Shown here one piece after another: positions 39,043 to 48,500 of a stretch of DNA of 64,000 nt. The DNA lies in the NCBI GenBank assembly GCA_005799265.1, contig SYHD01000081.1, forward strand, positions 34,367 to 98,366, in the 5' to 3' direction. The notes under the pieces are model-generated. The model searched no databases, had not been told where the DNA came from, and saw only the letters and a program-made list of their open reading frames with translations. This DNA is from Planctomycetia bacterium. Its GTDB lineage: Bacteria > Planctomycetota > Planctomycetia > Gemmatales > Gemmataceae. Position 1 is the stretch's first letter, and every line of letters starts with the position of its first letter. The translations under genes and the position numbers were made by a program.

Positions 39043-41178
39043 ATGGCTCACCCAGAGAATTCGCCATTCCGCGCAGGGTCGAAAGTCTCCAGCGGCCATC
39101 GATTGGAAAGGAGTCTGGGCCAAACTTCGTCAGGCGAACGCTGGCAAGCCGTGGACATCGATGGGCGCCGGGTGATGTTGCTGATCGTGGCCGGCGCCGA
39201 GGTCGCGCGGGCGACGAAGGTCCTGGAGGCCATTGCAGATCTCGCACATGCAAACCTCATCCTACCGGAAGATTTTTGGACCGAGAAGAATCACTTATTC
39301 GTGCTCACTCAACTGACCCGGGCTGGCACGTTGCAAAATCGACTCGCCAGTCATATCAAGGAGAATCGGCCTGGAATTCCCAAGCCCGAGCTGATCGGCT
39401 ATTTCCAGGACCTTGCTCGATGTCTGGACTACCTGCATTCCCATCAAGTCATTCACCGGGACGTGCAGCCTGACAACGTGATTCTGGAGAAAAACAGTGT
39501 CAAGCTTACCCATCCGGGCCTAGCCGATTCGAGCGCCGAGGGCGGCGGGACCGCCTGGAAGTTTGTGGCTCCTGAGCGCCTCGCGGGGGAGGCCCTGACG
39601 GCGTCCGACCAGTATTCACTTGCCGTTTCGTGGATCGAGCTTCGTCTGGGCCGGCCACTGTATCCGCAGGCCGAAACGGCGGTGAAATTTCGCGAGGCCC
39701 AGGCCTTGACCGTGCCAAATCTCGATGAACTGGATATTACCGAGCAGCAGGTATTGCGCAAGGCCCTGTCCTCCGATCCCAACCGGCGCTTCCCCTCGTG
39801 CGGCAACTTCGTGCAGGCGCTCGCTGTCGCAAAAGAATCCAAGCTGAAAAAATTGCCGCCCAAGACCCTTGCGGGGCCGGCACGCAATCGGCGGTTTGGC
39901 TTCACGCCTCGGCGACTGCTGATTGGGGGCGGCTATGGGCTCATGGTTGCGTCGATCGTATTGATGGTACTCGCTGCCAAGGAGCGCGGCAGCCTGCACG
40001 CGGAAGTGAAGGCTTTTTTGGAGAAAACCGACGAACGCCGCTTCGTGAACGCCGTCGCCAAGATCGATGAGGCGGGGCTGTTCGCTAGGCTCACGTCGGG
40101 CCATCTGCGCGCCGATATCGGTGAGCAATGGCGTAAAGACGCCCGGAAGCAACTCAACACCGAGAAACGCTGGAAGCGCGACGAATTCGTCAAAACCGAG
40201 AAGTCGCTCGGCGATTTACTCAAGCTGTTCCCCAATCAACACGCCGCCACCGCCAACCGTGCTGAGGCCAAGCGGTCCGCCGCCGTGCTTGATTATCTTG
40301 ACAAGGGCCAATATCAGCAAGCTGCCGATTTGCTCCCCGTTGAGGGGCCGGGCCCGGACGACCAGCCGAAACTGTTTGCTTTCCTCGAAGACCAAATCAA
40401 GCACGACTGGACCGAAGCAACGAATGACCTGTCGGCCAAGAATCCTGCCGCTGCCCGCGTGGCGTTTGCACAGATAGAGAAACGCTTCAAGTTCAGGGAG
40501 CAGGACAACGCCCTTGCCAAGAACAATGTCGCCGCCATGAACAAGGAAATGGGTGGACTCCTCGCCAAAAATGATTTTGCTGCCGCGCAGAAGAGTTTCG
40601 CCGCGGCCGACCCGGCGACCGCCAAAGGCATGGGTCAGCAACTCGAGTCTCTCATGGCATCCAAGACCAAGGCGATGATGAAGGATGAAAAGGGGATGGC
40701 AGAGGCCATGGCCATGCTGAAATCAATGAATAAGGATTTTCCAGCAGGGGGTAAGGCAATGGAACGTTCGATGCTCGAAAGTCTGGTCCCGAAGGGCCAA
40801 GATCAGTTTGACCAGGAGCGAAAAGGGCCCGCCGGCGCTGGGCAGTACGTGGCCACACAGGAGCGGCTCGATACGCTTCAGAAGAACTTTCCGAAATCGG
40901 AAGCCGTCGGGAAACTGCGCCAGGAAATTTTTCAGACGGTGCGCAAGGACGCGGAGCGTGCCTTCAAGGAAGGTCGGCACGCCGATAGCCTGCAGCATTA
41001 CGCCAGCGCACGCACCTTCGCCGGGGCCGAAGCGGAGCGCGCCGCCATCGACAAGAAGATGACGGAAGTCCTCGCCGCACAGGTCGCCTTAAATCAGGAT
41101 CGCGATGTTGACGGTCGACTGCAAAGCACCTGGGCGCGTCCGCGTCCGGGGAATCCGGCTCTCCGTTGCGTGCGCTGA
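39043..41178 (+). CDS. Membrane-anchored predicted pseudokinase (Ser/Thr kinase fold)
   Basis: 711 residues. The N-terminal kinase-like domain (about 20-275) keeps HRDVQPDN (138-145), the APE motif as VAPERL (175-180) and DQYSLAVSWIELRLGRPLYP (189-208). It has lost the beta-3 lysine (AxK is LLI at about 46-48), the catalytic-loop Lys (HRDxK is HRDVQ) and the DFG Asp (HPG at 157-159), so phosphotransfer is unlikely. A transmembrane helix (LIGGGYGLMVASIVLMVLAA, about 291-310) separates it from a 400-residue external helical region rich in Lys, Ala and Glu (coiled-coil-like, with repeated FxxA/AAA heptads). A sensor or scaffold role is plausible. No phosphatase is nearby. Confidence 0.82.
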   Translation: MAHPENSPFRAGSKVSSGHRLERSLGQTSSGERWQAVDIDGRRVMLLIVAGAEVARATKVLEAIADLAHANLILPEDFWTEKNHLFVLTQLTRAGTLQNRLASHIKENRPGIPKPELIGYFQDLARCLDYLHSHQVIHRDVQPDNVILEKNSVKLTHPGLADSSAEGGGTAWKFVAPERLAGEALTASDQYSLAVSWIELRLGRPLYPQAETAVKFREAQALTVPNLDELDITEQQVLRKALSSDPNRRFPSCGNFVQALAVAKESKLKKLPPKTLAGPARNRRFGFTPRRLLIGGGYGLMVASIVLMVLAAKERGSLHAEVKAFLEKTDERRFVNAVAKIDEAGLFARLTSGHLRADIGEQWRKDARKQLNTEKRWKRDEFVKTEKSLGDLLKLFPNQHAATANRAEAKRSAAVLDYLDKGQYQQAADLLPVEGPGPDDQPKLFAFLEDQIKHDWTEATNDLSAKNPAAARVAFAQIEKRFKFREQDNALAKNNVAAMNKEMGGLLAKNDFAAAQKSFAAADPATAKGMGQQLESLMASKTKAMMKDEKGMAEAMAMLKSMNKDFPAGGKAMERSMLESLVPKGQDQFDQERKGPAGAGQYVATQERLDTLQKNFPKSEAVGKLRQEIFQTVRKDAERAFKEGRHADSLQHYASARTFAGAEAERAAIDKKMTEVLAAQVALNQDRDVDGRLQSTWARPRPGNPALRCVR

Positions 41179-41365
41179 GCTTGAAAGCTCGCGCCGGCGC
41201 TGGTGCGAAAGCTGGTGAAGGGTATCGCCCAGAACGCGAATCGCCGCGGGAAATCGATGCAACGACGCGTGCCGGCCCGGCCGGCGAAGGGACAATAAAT
41301 CCCTGCTCGCAAGACTAAACTACTTCCTGGATGCCTACGTTCCCGGCTATCTGCGCCTGCGCCGA

Positions 41366-42844
41366 TTGCCGCGCCAGATCTGCGCCATCAGCCCATTCGA
41401 TGGAGACTGCAAGCCGACAAGGGTTTCGCTTTTCGCCTTCGGCACGGGCAGACCAACGCTGCCGTTTCCGCACCCGTGGAACTATCACGAACCGATCCAG
41501 ATCCTTGAGGCCTACTTTCATGGGGCCGATGCGGAGTCGGGGTCGGGCAGGCACAATCGCTATCTCGAAGTGGCCGGGTTCGCGCCAGTGCTGGTTACGC
41601 GCGATCCAGGAATCATCCGCGCTATCACTACCGAGACGGGCGACCACGACGGCCAGTTCGATCGCGATACGCTTCCCTCCACCGGCATTGCCCGCGCGAC
41701 AGGAAAGGATACGCTCCTCTTCGCCAACGGTGCTACCTGGCGCAGGCAGCGCAAGCTGGCGGCCCCGTCGTTCGGCAAGACAACCCTCTTTCAGCCGGAG
41801 ATGTTTCATGAATTCGCCGAGACCTTTCGCAACACCATCCGCCAGCGGCTCGACGCGCTGCGGCGACACCTGCATTCCACCGGCCAGAACCACATTCTTC
41901 TGCCGCTAGAGCCAGAGATCAAGGCCGTGATGCTGGAGATGCTGGCCAACAATTTTTTCGGCGCGGAGATTGCGTATGACGAGATCAGAAATCGCTACGT
42001 CCCCGCGCTGGAGCGGACCATCGATCACATCGTGCGCGACACCGTGGTGAACAGGCTGGGCCTTCCCATCCGCTGGCTGCCGCGCTTGAACCAAAGGATC
42101 GCTCAGGCGCGAGAGGATCAGGCGTGTTTCGACGAGCTGACGAGGCTCGTCCTTGCCAGGCGAAACGAAGGCCGGGGACTCTGGAGGCAGTTCAAATCCG
42201 ACGCGCCAGATGAAAAGCTGCTGAGCAATCTGAAGGTATTCTTGGCCGGCGCTCTCGAGGCCACGACTTCCTTCGCGAGCTGGGCCATCGCGCACCTGGC
42301 GCGGAATGCCGTGGCTCAGGAAAAGGCCTATGAAGCGGTGAGGGACATCGACGACTACACGCCGGAAAATCTCGACCGGGCCGCGTACCTGAACCACGTT
42401 CTTGATGAAACATTGCGGCTGACTCCCTCGCTTTACTTTCTCCCGCGCCGGGCCACCGTGGACACCTGGATCGTGACTGCGGATGGGCGGAAGATGTTCT
42501 TGCCAAAGGGAACGCATGTTCTTTTGGACATCTGGCACGCGAACCGTCATGAAGACCACTGGGGCGTTCAGGCCACGGGTTATCCGGCCCTCGACTTTGT
42601 GCCGGAGCGCTGGGCGGAAATGGCAGCGCTGGGCCGCGGATCGAAGGAATCTCTTCACTTCGGATTTGGCCACGGACCGCGGGTTTGTCCTGGAAAGCAT
42701 CTGGGTCAGCTCGAGGTTGGCCTGGTCGTCGGGGCGTTTGTGAAGATGTTCAAGTTCAAGGCCGACAATCCGAGCACCGAGGCCAAGGCAGGCGTCTCGA
42801 CGAAGCCTCGGGACGGCACTCTGGTCGATCTCGAACTGCGTTGA
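41366..42844 (+). CDS. Cytochrome P450
   Basis: Haem-thiolate monooxygenase, 492 residues from a TTG. The I-helix is LAGALEATTSF (about 292-302), the K-helix is ETLR (about 350), and the haem loop is FGFGHGPRVCPGKHLG (about 432-447) with the Cys ligand, so it should bind haem. A PERW motif precedes the loop. The frame is open upstream into 41180-41365 without an ATG or GTG, and the N-terminal membrane anchor is not evident. The TTG (after LDAYVPGYLRLRR in frame) is a weak start. No redox partner is adjacent; substrate unknown. Confidence 0.9.
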   Translation: MPRQICAISPFDGDCKPTRVSLFAFGTGRPTLPFPHPWNYHEPIQILEAYFHGADAESGSGRHNRYLEVAGFAPVLVTRDPGIIRAITTETGDHDGQFDRDTLPSTGIARATGKDTLLFANGATWRRQRKLAAPSFGKTTLFQPEMFHEFAETFRNTIRQRLDALRRHLHSTGQNHILLPLEPEIKAVMLEMLANNFFGAEIAYDEIRNRYVPALERTIDHIVRDTVVNRLGLPIRWLPRLNQRIAQAREDQACFDELTRLVLARRNEGRGLWRQFKSDAPDEKLLSNLKVFLAGALEATTSFASWAIAHLARNAVAQEKAYEAVRDIDDYTPENLDRAAYLNHVLDETLRLTPSLYFLPRRATVDTWIVTADGRKMFLPKGTHVLLDIWHANRHEDHWGVQATGYPALDFVPERWAEMAALGRGSKESLHFGFGHGPRVCPGKHLGQLEVGLVVGAFVKMFKFKADNPSTEAKAGVSTKPRDGTLVDLELR

Positions 42845-42883
42845 CAGCGTTCAAAATGGTCGATCATCGGGGATGAAACCGTG

Positions 42884-44164
42884 ATGCATCGCTTCAGTTT
42901 GGCATATCTATTCCTGCTACTCTTACCACGCGCGGCCGCGCTGGCCGACGATTGGCCTCACTGGCGCGGCCCGAATCGCAACGGCATCTCCTCGGAGCCA
43001 TCCGGTTTCGAGAACGGCCGTTGGTTCAGCGACAAGCCGGCGTGGCGCGTAAACGTCGGCAAAGGCTCGTCCTCGCCTCTCGTCGTCGGTGATAAGCTCT
43101 ACACGATGGGCTGGAACGCGGGCAACGATGTCGTCGTCTGCCTCGACGCTGCCACGGGCAAGGAGATCTGGTCGCAGTCGTATGCGTGTCCGCAGTTTGG
43201 CCGACTGGCAATGGGCGATCAGAGTCAGTACGCTGGGCCGTCGTCCACTCCGGAATTCGATCCCGCGACCGGATATCTCTATACGCTCAGCACCAATGGC
43301 CATCTGCACTGCTGGGACACAAAAAAAGCAGGCGAGCGGGTCTGGGCCTTCAATCTGCACGACAAATACAAGATCGCCCAACGGCCGCGCGTCGGCGCCA
43401 GCGGGCATCGCGATTACGGCTTCGTCACGTCCCCTCTGGTGTCGGGCGATTGGCTCCTCGTCGAAGTCGGCGCCATGCAAGGGACGGTCATCGCCTTCGA
43501 CAAGCGCACCGGCAATGAAGCCTGGCGTTCCGAACTCGCGGAGCCGGCCGGCCACACGGGCGGGCTTGTGCCCATCACCGTCGAAGGCGTCCCTTGCGCC
43601 GTAGTGCTGACGCATTTCCATCTCGCCGTGCTCCGTCTCGACAAGAGCCACGAAGGCAAAACGCTCGCCCGGTACCCCTGGGTCACTGAGTTTGCCAACA
43701 GCATCCCAACTCCCGCCGTGCATGGGCCGCACGTGCTCATCACGTCCGCCTACAACCACATGACGATCTGCAAACTGAAAATCACCTTGAAGGGGGCCGA
43801 GAAGATCTGGGAGCAAAAATACCCCTCCGGCGTGTGCAGCCCCGTGATTCACAAGGGCCGCGTCTATCTGGCGTGGAAGACAATCCGCTGTCTCGACTTC
43901 GACACCGGCAAGCAGCTCTGGTCCGGCGAAAACAGCGGCACACCCGGCTCCTGTATCGTGACGGCCGACGACCGCCTGATTGTCTGGTGCAAGACGGGCG
44001 AGCTGCTGCTGGCTGAAACCGCTGAACGCGCGCCGGACCAATTCAAGCTGTTGGCCGAGAGCCGCCGTGTTCTGTCCGAGACGGCCTGGCCGCACGTGGT
44101 GCTCTCGAACGGCCGGCTTTACTGCAAGGACCGAGCGGGGAATTTGGTGTGCTTCCAACGATGA
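42884..44164 (+). CDS. Secreted PQQ-type beta-propeller protein
   Basis: 426 residues with a signal peptide (about 1-22, LLLLPRAAALA). Blades with the PQQ_2/quinoprotein pattern recur: DWPHWRGPNRNGIS (about 24-37), CLDAATGKEIWSQ, AFDKRTGNEAWRS and CLDFDTGKQLW. Many planctomycete proteins of this fold are related to quinoprotein alcohol dehydrogenases but lack the enzyme's metal and PQQ ligands. Catalysis is therefore not inferred; a binding or scaffold role in the periplasm is the safer reading. ATG 42884 is used; a GTG lies one codon earlier. Confidence 0.8.
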   Translation: MHRFSLAYLFLLLLPRAAALADDWPHWRGPNRNGISSEPSGFENGRWFSDKPAWRVNVGKGSSSPLVVGDKLYTMGWNAGNDVVVCLDAATGKEIWSQSYACPQFGRLAMGDQSQYAGPSSTPEFDPATGYLYTLSTNGHLHCWDTKKAGERVWAFNLHDKYKIAQRPRVGASGHRDYGFVTSPLVSGDWLLVEVGAMQGTVIAFDKRTGNEAWRSELAEPAGHTGGLVPITVEGVPCAVVLTHFHLAVLRLDKSHEGKTLARYPWVTEFANSIPTPAVHGPHVLITSAYNHMTICKLKITLKGAEKIWEQKYPSGVCSPVIHKGRVYLAWKTIRCLDFDTGKQLWSGENSGTPGSCIVTADDRLIVWCKTGELLLAETAERAPDQFKLLAESRRVLSETAWPHVVLSNGRLYCKDRAGNLVCFQR

Positions 44165-44348
44165 ATTCTACGCGAAATCGCGTTGACCGAAGCGAGCTCT
44201 CTGCTATGCTCATTCGCCTTTTGCGAACGACGAACTCGGCAGAGAGGATAACATTGGCGATTTACTTGGTCGTCTCGGTATCCTCTTCGCTTGCTTTCCT
44301 TGCGCGGGTTGCCTCTACCTTTCCTATTGCCTTCCCGAAGTTAATCAT

Positions 44349-44765
44349 GTGGCGTCCGTCGATGTTCAATGTCCGCGCGACGAGATGATCGCCTACCGTG
44401 TTGATACGCGATCCGCGAATACCATGGTCACGGGAATCTGCTTTGGCGGTCCGCGCGGTTTCAAGACGAATGACCAGCAAGTCCTGACTCCCATCGCCGC
44501 GCCGCCTCAAGGAACGACGCCGCATCAGTGGGGCGTCAGCGTTGAACACGGCTGGCGATGGGTCGGTTTGTGGAACTGGACCTCGGACTTCACCAACCAT
44601 ACCTTTGCCGTGCGGCTCTACCGGTGCGGTTTCGCCACGATCGAGCTGAAGCCCGGGCAATCGCCGCGCGAACTGAAGTGGACCGATGCGGAAACGCTTG
44701 CCGAAGCCGGAGGTCATGCGAGAACGTCTGTGGGAGAAAGCAAAACGACTCAGGGAGATGGTTGA
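44349..44765 (+). CDS. Small protein with uncertain start (possible non-ATG start)
   Basis: 138 residues from GTG 44349: VASVDVQCPRDEMIAYRVD followed by TRSANTMVTG and later PHQWGVSVEHGWRWVGLWNW. It looks coding, with a Trp-rich middle, but is not recognised. The same frame stays open back to 44187. It contains a hydrophobic stretch (LGRLGILFACFPCAGCLYLS, about 44263-44322) that would make a membrane anchor, preceded by GAGAGG five bases before an ATT at 44253. The real protein may thus begin at ATT 44253 with a lipoprotein-like or membrane N-terminus. Overlaps the convergent PIN gene by 16 bases. Confidence 0.5.
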   Translation: MASVDVQCPRDEMIAYRVDTRSANTMVTGICFGGPRGFKTNDQQVLTPIAAPPQGTTPHQWGVSVEHGWRWVGLWNWTSDFTNHTFAVRLYRCGFATIELKPGQSPRELKWTDAETLAEAGGHARTSVGESKTTQGDG

Positions 44766-45166
44766 CTGATCCAATTTTCAACACGCAGGTCTGGCAATGC
44801 CTCGAAATCGCGATCCGTCGTGAGAATGACAGGCGTGTGTTGCCGACCGAGAGCTGCCAGCATCATGTCCACTTGTGAGAGTATCCGGCCTTTCTGGCGC
44901 AATTCGTTGAAGACCTCGCCGAACAAACGGGCCGTGTCCGCATCGATGGACCACATGCGGACGTGGCGCAGGAGTTGTCCGAGTCTGCGGCGATTCTCTG
45001 CCGGCTTTGCCGTTTGTTGAATGCCGGCTTCCAGTTCACACAACACCGGAAAACAGCACACGAAACGATTGCCGCTTCTGCGTTCCTGGTGAATCCGATC
45101 ACGCAGCACGGACACCTTGTGCAAAGCGGCGGAAAGATGATTGCAGTCGAGCAGATAGATGGCCAT
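44750..45166 (-). CDS. PIN domain ribonuclease toxin, VapC-like (module 2)
   Basis: 138 residues from ATG 45166. PIN acidic residues: Asp7 in YLLDCNHL, Glu in PVLCELEAG (about 47), Asp in LSQVDMMLAALGR (about 101) and Asp in ILTTDRDFEALPD (about 117-121). Organised exactly like the PIN protein at 29558-29968, of which it is a paralogue. The start codon overlaps the antitoxin stop by one base (TGATG). Confidence 0.82.
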   Translation of the reverse strand: MAIYLLDCNHLSAALHKVSVLRDRIHQERRSGNRFVCCFPVLCELEAGIQQTAKPAENRRRLGQLLRHVRMWSIDADTARLFGEVFNELRQKGRILSQVDMMLAALGRQHTPVILTTDRDFEALPDLRVENWISQPSP

Positions 45167-45426
45167 CAGCTCAGCCCCATTTGCCGCCGGACTTGTTCTT
45201 TTGCTTGCAGACGGGCTTGGAGCAGCGCTTGACTCAAGCGCTGCTCGTCCGCGGGATCGCTGTCGGCACAAAGGCTTGCGAGCAGCGCGAAGTCACGATC
45301 GATCTCCTCGGGAGTCGGCTCATCGTCGTCCACGCTTTCGATGCGCAAACGCTGCCCATCCTGCCAGTTCGCAGGCAATGGCTCCAGGGGGCGAATTTTC
45401 CCATTTTGCAGGATGGCAATTGGCAT
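45166..45426 (-). CDS. Putative antitoxin of a PIN toxin pair (module 2)
   Basis: 86 residues, MPIAILQNGKIRPLEPLPAN and then WQDGQRLRIESVDD, with the same beta-rich N-terminus and the same closing helix (QALLQARLQAKEQVRRQMGL) as the antitoxin at 29307. The spacing and overlap with the PIN gene identify it. It is divergent from recC, so the 158 bases between 45427 and 45584 hold both promoters. Confidence 0.72.
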   Translation of the reverse strand: MPIAILQNGKIRPLEPLPANWQDGQRLRIESVDDDEPTPEEIDRDFALLASLCADSDPADEQRLSQALLQARLQAKEQVRRQMGLS

Positions 45427-45584
45427 CGTGCGAATACTCCGAAGGTTTCATTCTTCTCGTTTTGATTCTACCATCGACCGACCGCCCGCGCCTAGCCATT
45501 CAGACGAATTACAGAACAGCCCGTGCGTGCAAGATCCTTTTTGTTCCTTTTCCCAGGTCTCATGCTCGTGTATCATCCTTACAG

Positions 45585-48500
45585 ATGAGCACCCTCTACC
45601 TCGGCGCCGATCCGCGCAGTCTCGCTGACAGGCTCGCGGACGAACTGGATGCCTCGGCCAAGCATGGCGACTTCTTCGAGACGACCCTCGTCGTCGTGCC
45701 GAATCGCTGCATGCGCAAGTGGCTGCGTCTTCATCTGGCGCGGCGGCTCGACGTCGCCATCAATCTGCGTTTCGAGGAAATCGACGCCGCCCTCTGGCAA
45801 ATTCTGACCCATGCCGATCCGCGCTCGGGTGTTGCTGTGCCGGAGCCCATTGATGAGAATCTCTATCGCCTGATGATGTTGTCGGTGTTGCTCGACGAAG
45901 ACGACTCCGAGCTCGCCCCCTTGCGCCGTTATCTTCAGTTGCAGGAGGCCGGTCTTGCGCGGCTCTCGTGCCGGCGGGCGTGGCATCTCGCGGATCGTCT
46001 CGGTCTGTTGCTGCGCGATTACGAAGAGCATCGCCAGGACGAATTGATCCAACGCTGGTTGAAATACCATCTTGGACTGAAGGGAGCGAGCGAGTTTCAC
46101 CAGATGATGGAACGCGCTCAGCGTGCCCTCTTCTTGCACATCACCCGTGAACCCGACGGCAAACGCGCCTTGCTCAATCGTCTCGGTGAACGGACCTTGA
46201 AGTCGCTTCCTCAGTACGCGATGGAGCTGCTCACGTTGGACCCGCGAGAGGGGAAGCAGGCGGTTCACTTTTTCGGCTTTAGCCACCTCGCTGATCTACA
46301 CGCTCGCGCCATCACCTGGCTTGCGGCCTCGTTTGACGTGCGTTTCTATCATCTCAATGCTGCGACATCCGCGATCGAGTCCGTCGACCTCGCAACGCTG
46401 CCCGCGATTGCGGACGGGCTACGTGAGGCTGATGGCAGCGACATCGCGCGTCTATGGGGCCGCGCCGGAGCGGAATCGCTCGGCTTGATCGCGCGGCGAT
46501 TCTCGGCGGCAAACTTCCTCGTCGAACGTGTGACCGATTCGAGTCGGCCGCGCGGCAAGCGTTCGGTCAGCGTACTCGCGAGGCTGCACGATAATCTTCT
46601 TGGCCGCGCCAAGGGTAAGACTCGCCTCGAACAGGATTGCTCGCTGCAAATCGTCGGCTGCCCCGGCCCGATGCGCGAGGCCGAGACCGTTTGCAACAGC
46701 ATCCTCTTCAATCTGCATGAGAACAAAACGCTGCGCCAGACCGACATCGCCGTCCTCGTGACCGACATGACGAAATATCGTCCAATCCTGCAAGCGGTGT
46801 TCGAGCGGCCGCCGCGGCGTTTGACCTACAACATGCTCGATTACAGTGCCGCCAACACGAGCACCTTCGGGCAGGCGCTGTTAGGCATGCTCGATCTGGC
46901 CCTCGATTCGTTTTCGCGGGCGCACGTCTTTCAGGTTGTGCTCAATCCGTGCTTTCTCGCCAAGCTCGGCATCGATCGCACGGCGGCGACGGTCTGGCTC
47001 GATTGGGCAGACAGCCTCGGCGTTTATCAAGGTTGGGACGCTCAGGAAAAAGAGGAGCAAGGCTACCCGCGTTCCCCGTTCTATGCGTGGCGACTCGGTC
47101 TGCAACGCCTGCGGCTGGGACGATACATGGATGTCGTCGCCGAGGATGACGGTGAACCGGCGCCGCGCTACGGACACATCATCCCGTTCGCCGATCTGGC
47201 CAGCGGCGATCGCGATCAGCTCGACGCGTTCTGTCAAGCAATCGAAGGCTTGCTGCCGACTCTGACTCGATTACGCCGCGCGAACATGACCGGCGAACGC
47301 TGGGCCATCGTTCTGCGCCGGCTCATCCATGAGTTTCTCGAAGTTCCCGAAGATCGTCCCGAGGAAGGGCAAGTTCGCGAAGCCGTGCTCGCCGCCCTCG
47401 AACCGCTGACGAGCTGGGACGCCTTACAGCCTGCATTGCGCAAGAGTCGCGGCCTGCCCCTGGCTCTGGTGCGCGAGTATGTCCAAAGCCAGCTCGAAGC
47501 GCTCGAAGGTCATCACGGCGAGTACCTGACCGGCGGCGTCACCATCGCGCAATTGCAGCCGATGCGCGCCGTGCCGTTCGCCATCGTCTACGTGCTTGGC
47601 CTCGGCGACGACCTTTTCCCCGGCAGCAATGCGTTGTCGTCCTTTGATCTGCGCGGCGTGCAGCGGATTCCGGGCGACATCCGGCCCGCCGAGCAACGGT
47701 TGTACGATTTTTTGGCGACCATTCTCTCGGCCCAGCAGAAGCTCTACCTCCTTTACAGCAATCATAATCTGCAGAAGGATCAAGCGCTCCTGCCCGCGGT
47801 CCCTTTGCAACAGTTGCAGCGCTATCTCGGCCAGCACATTCTGGAGGACAGATTTGAAGCCGTGACGATGCCTGTCGCGCTCGATGACATTCGCTATGTC
47901 GATCCCACGCGGCAGCCGAAGACACAGGATGTGCTTGTGCAATACCGCGAGGCCGAACGCAGTCTCAGTCTGCGCGCCGTTCAGCGTAACCACCAACTCG
48001 CTCTCACGGCTGCACAGCAGACCGAGCTTGTACAGCAGTACAAGAGCTTCCAGCAGGACTTCACGCTCGCGGCCGAGCCGAACGAGGCGCCGGCGAAAAC
48101 GCATCTCGTGGCGCTCGGCGAATTGCGGCGATTCTTGCAGATGCCCGCGCTGGCGGCGTTACGGCGTCATCTGCATATCGACGAGGACGACGAAGCCGAA
48201 GCAGAGGATGACGAACCGCTCGTCACCGGACAACGCGCCGCCAACGCCCTCGTACGGCAAACGATCCAGCAGTTGCTTCAGTCGGCGACGAAGACCGGCG
48301 TCAAACTGGCCCTGCAATCATGGCAAGAACGCTTCACGGCCGCCTACGCTGACGCGCGACTGCGAAGCCAGGTGCCGGAGGAAGCGTTCGGCGAAATCGA
48401 TCAGGCAGCCCTGCGCCGCGACCTGATGGAGCGCATTCACGGGGCCGGCCAAATCGAGTCCTTTCTGCGCGAACATGAGCAGATGACATTCTGCGGCCCG

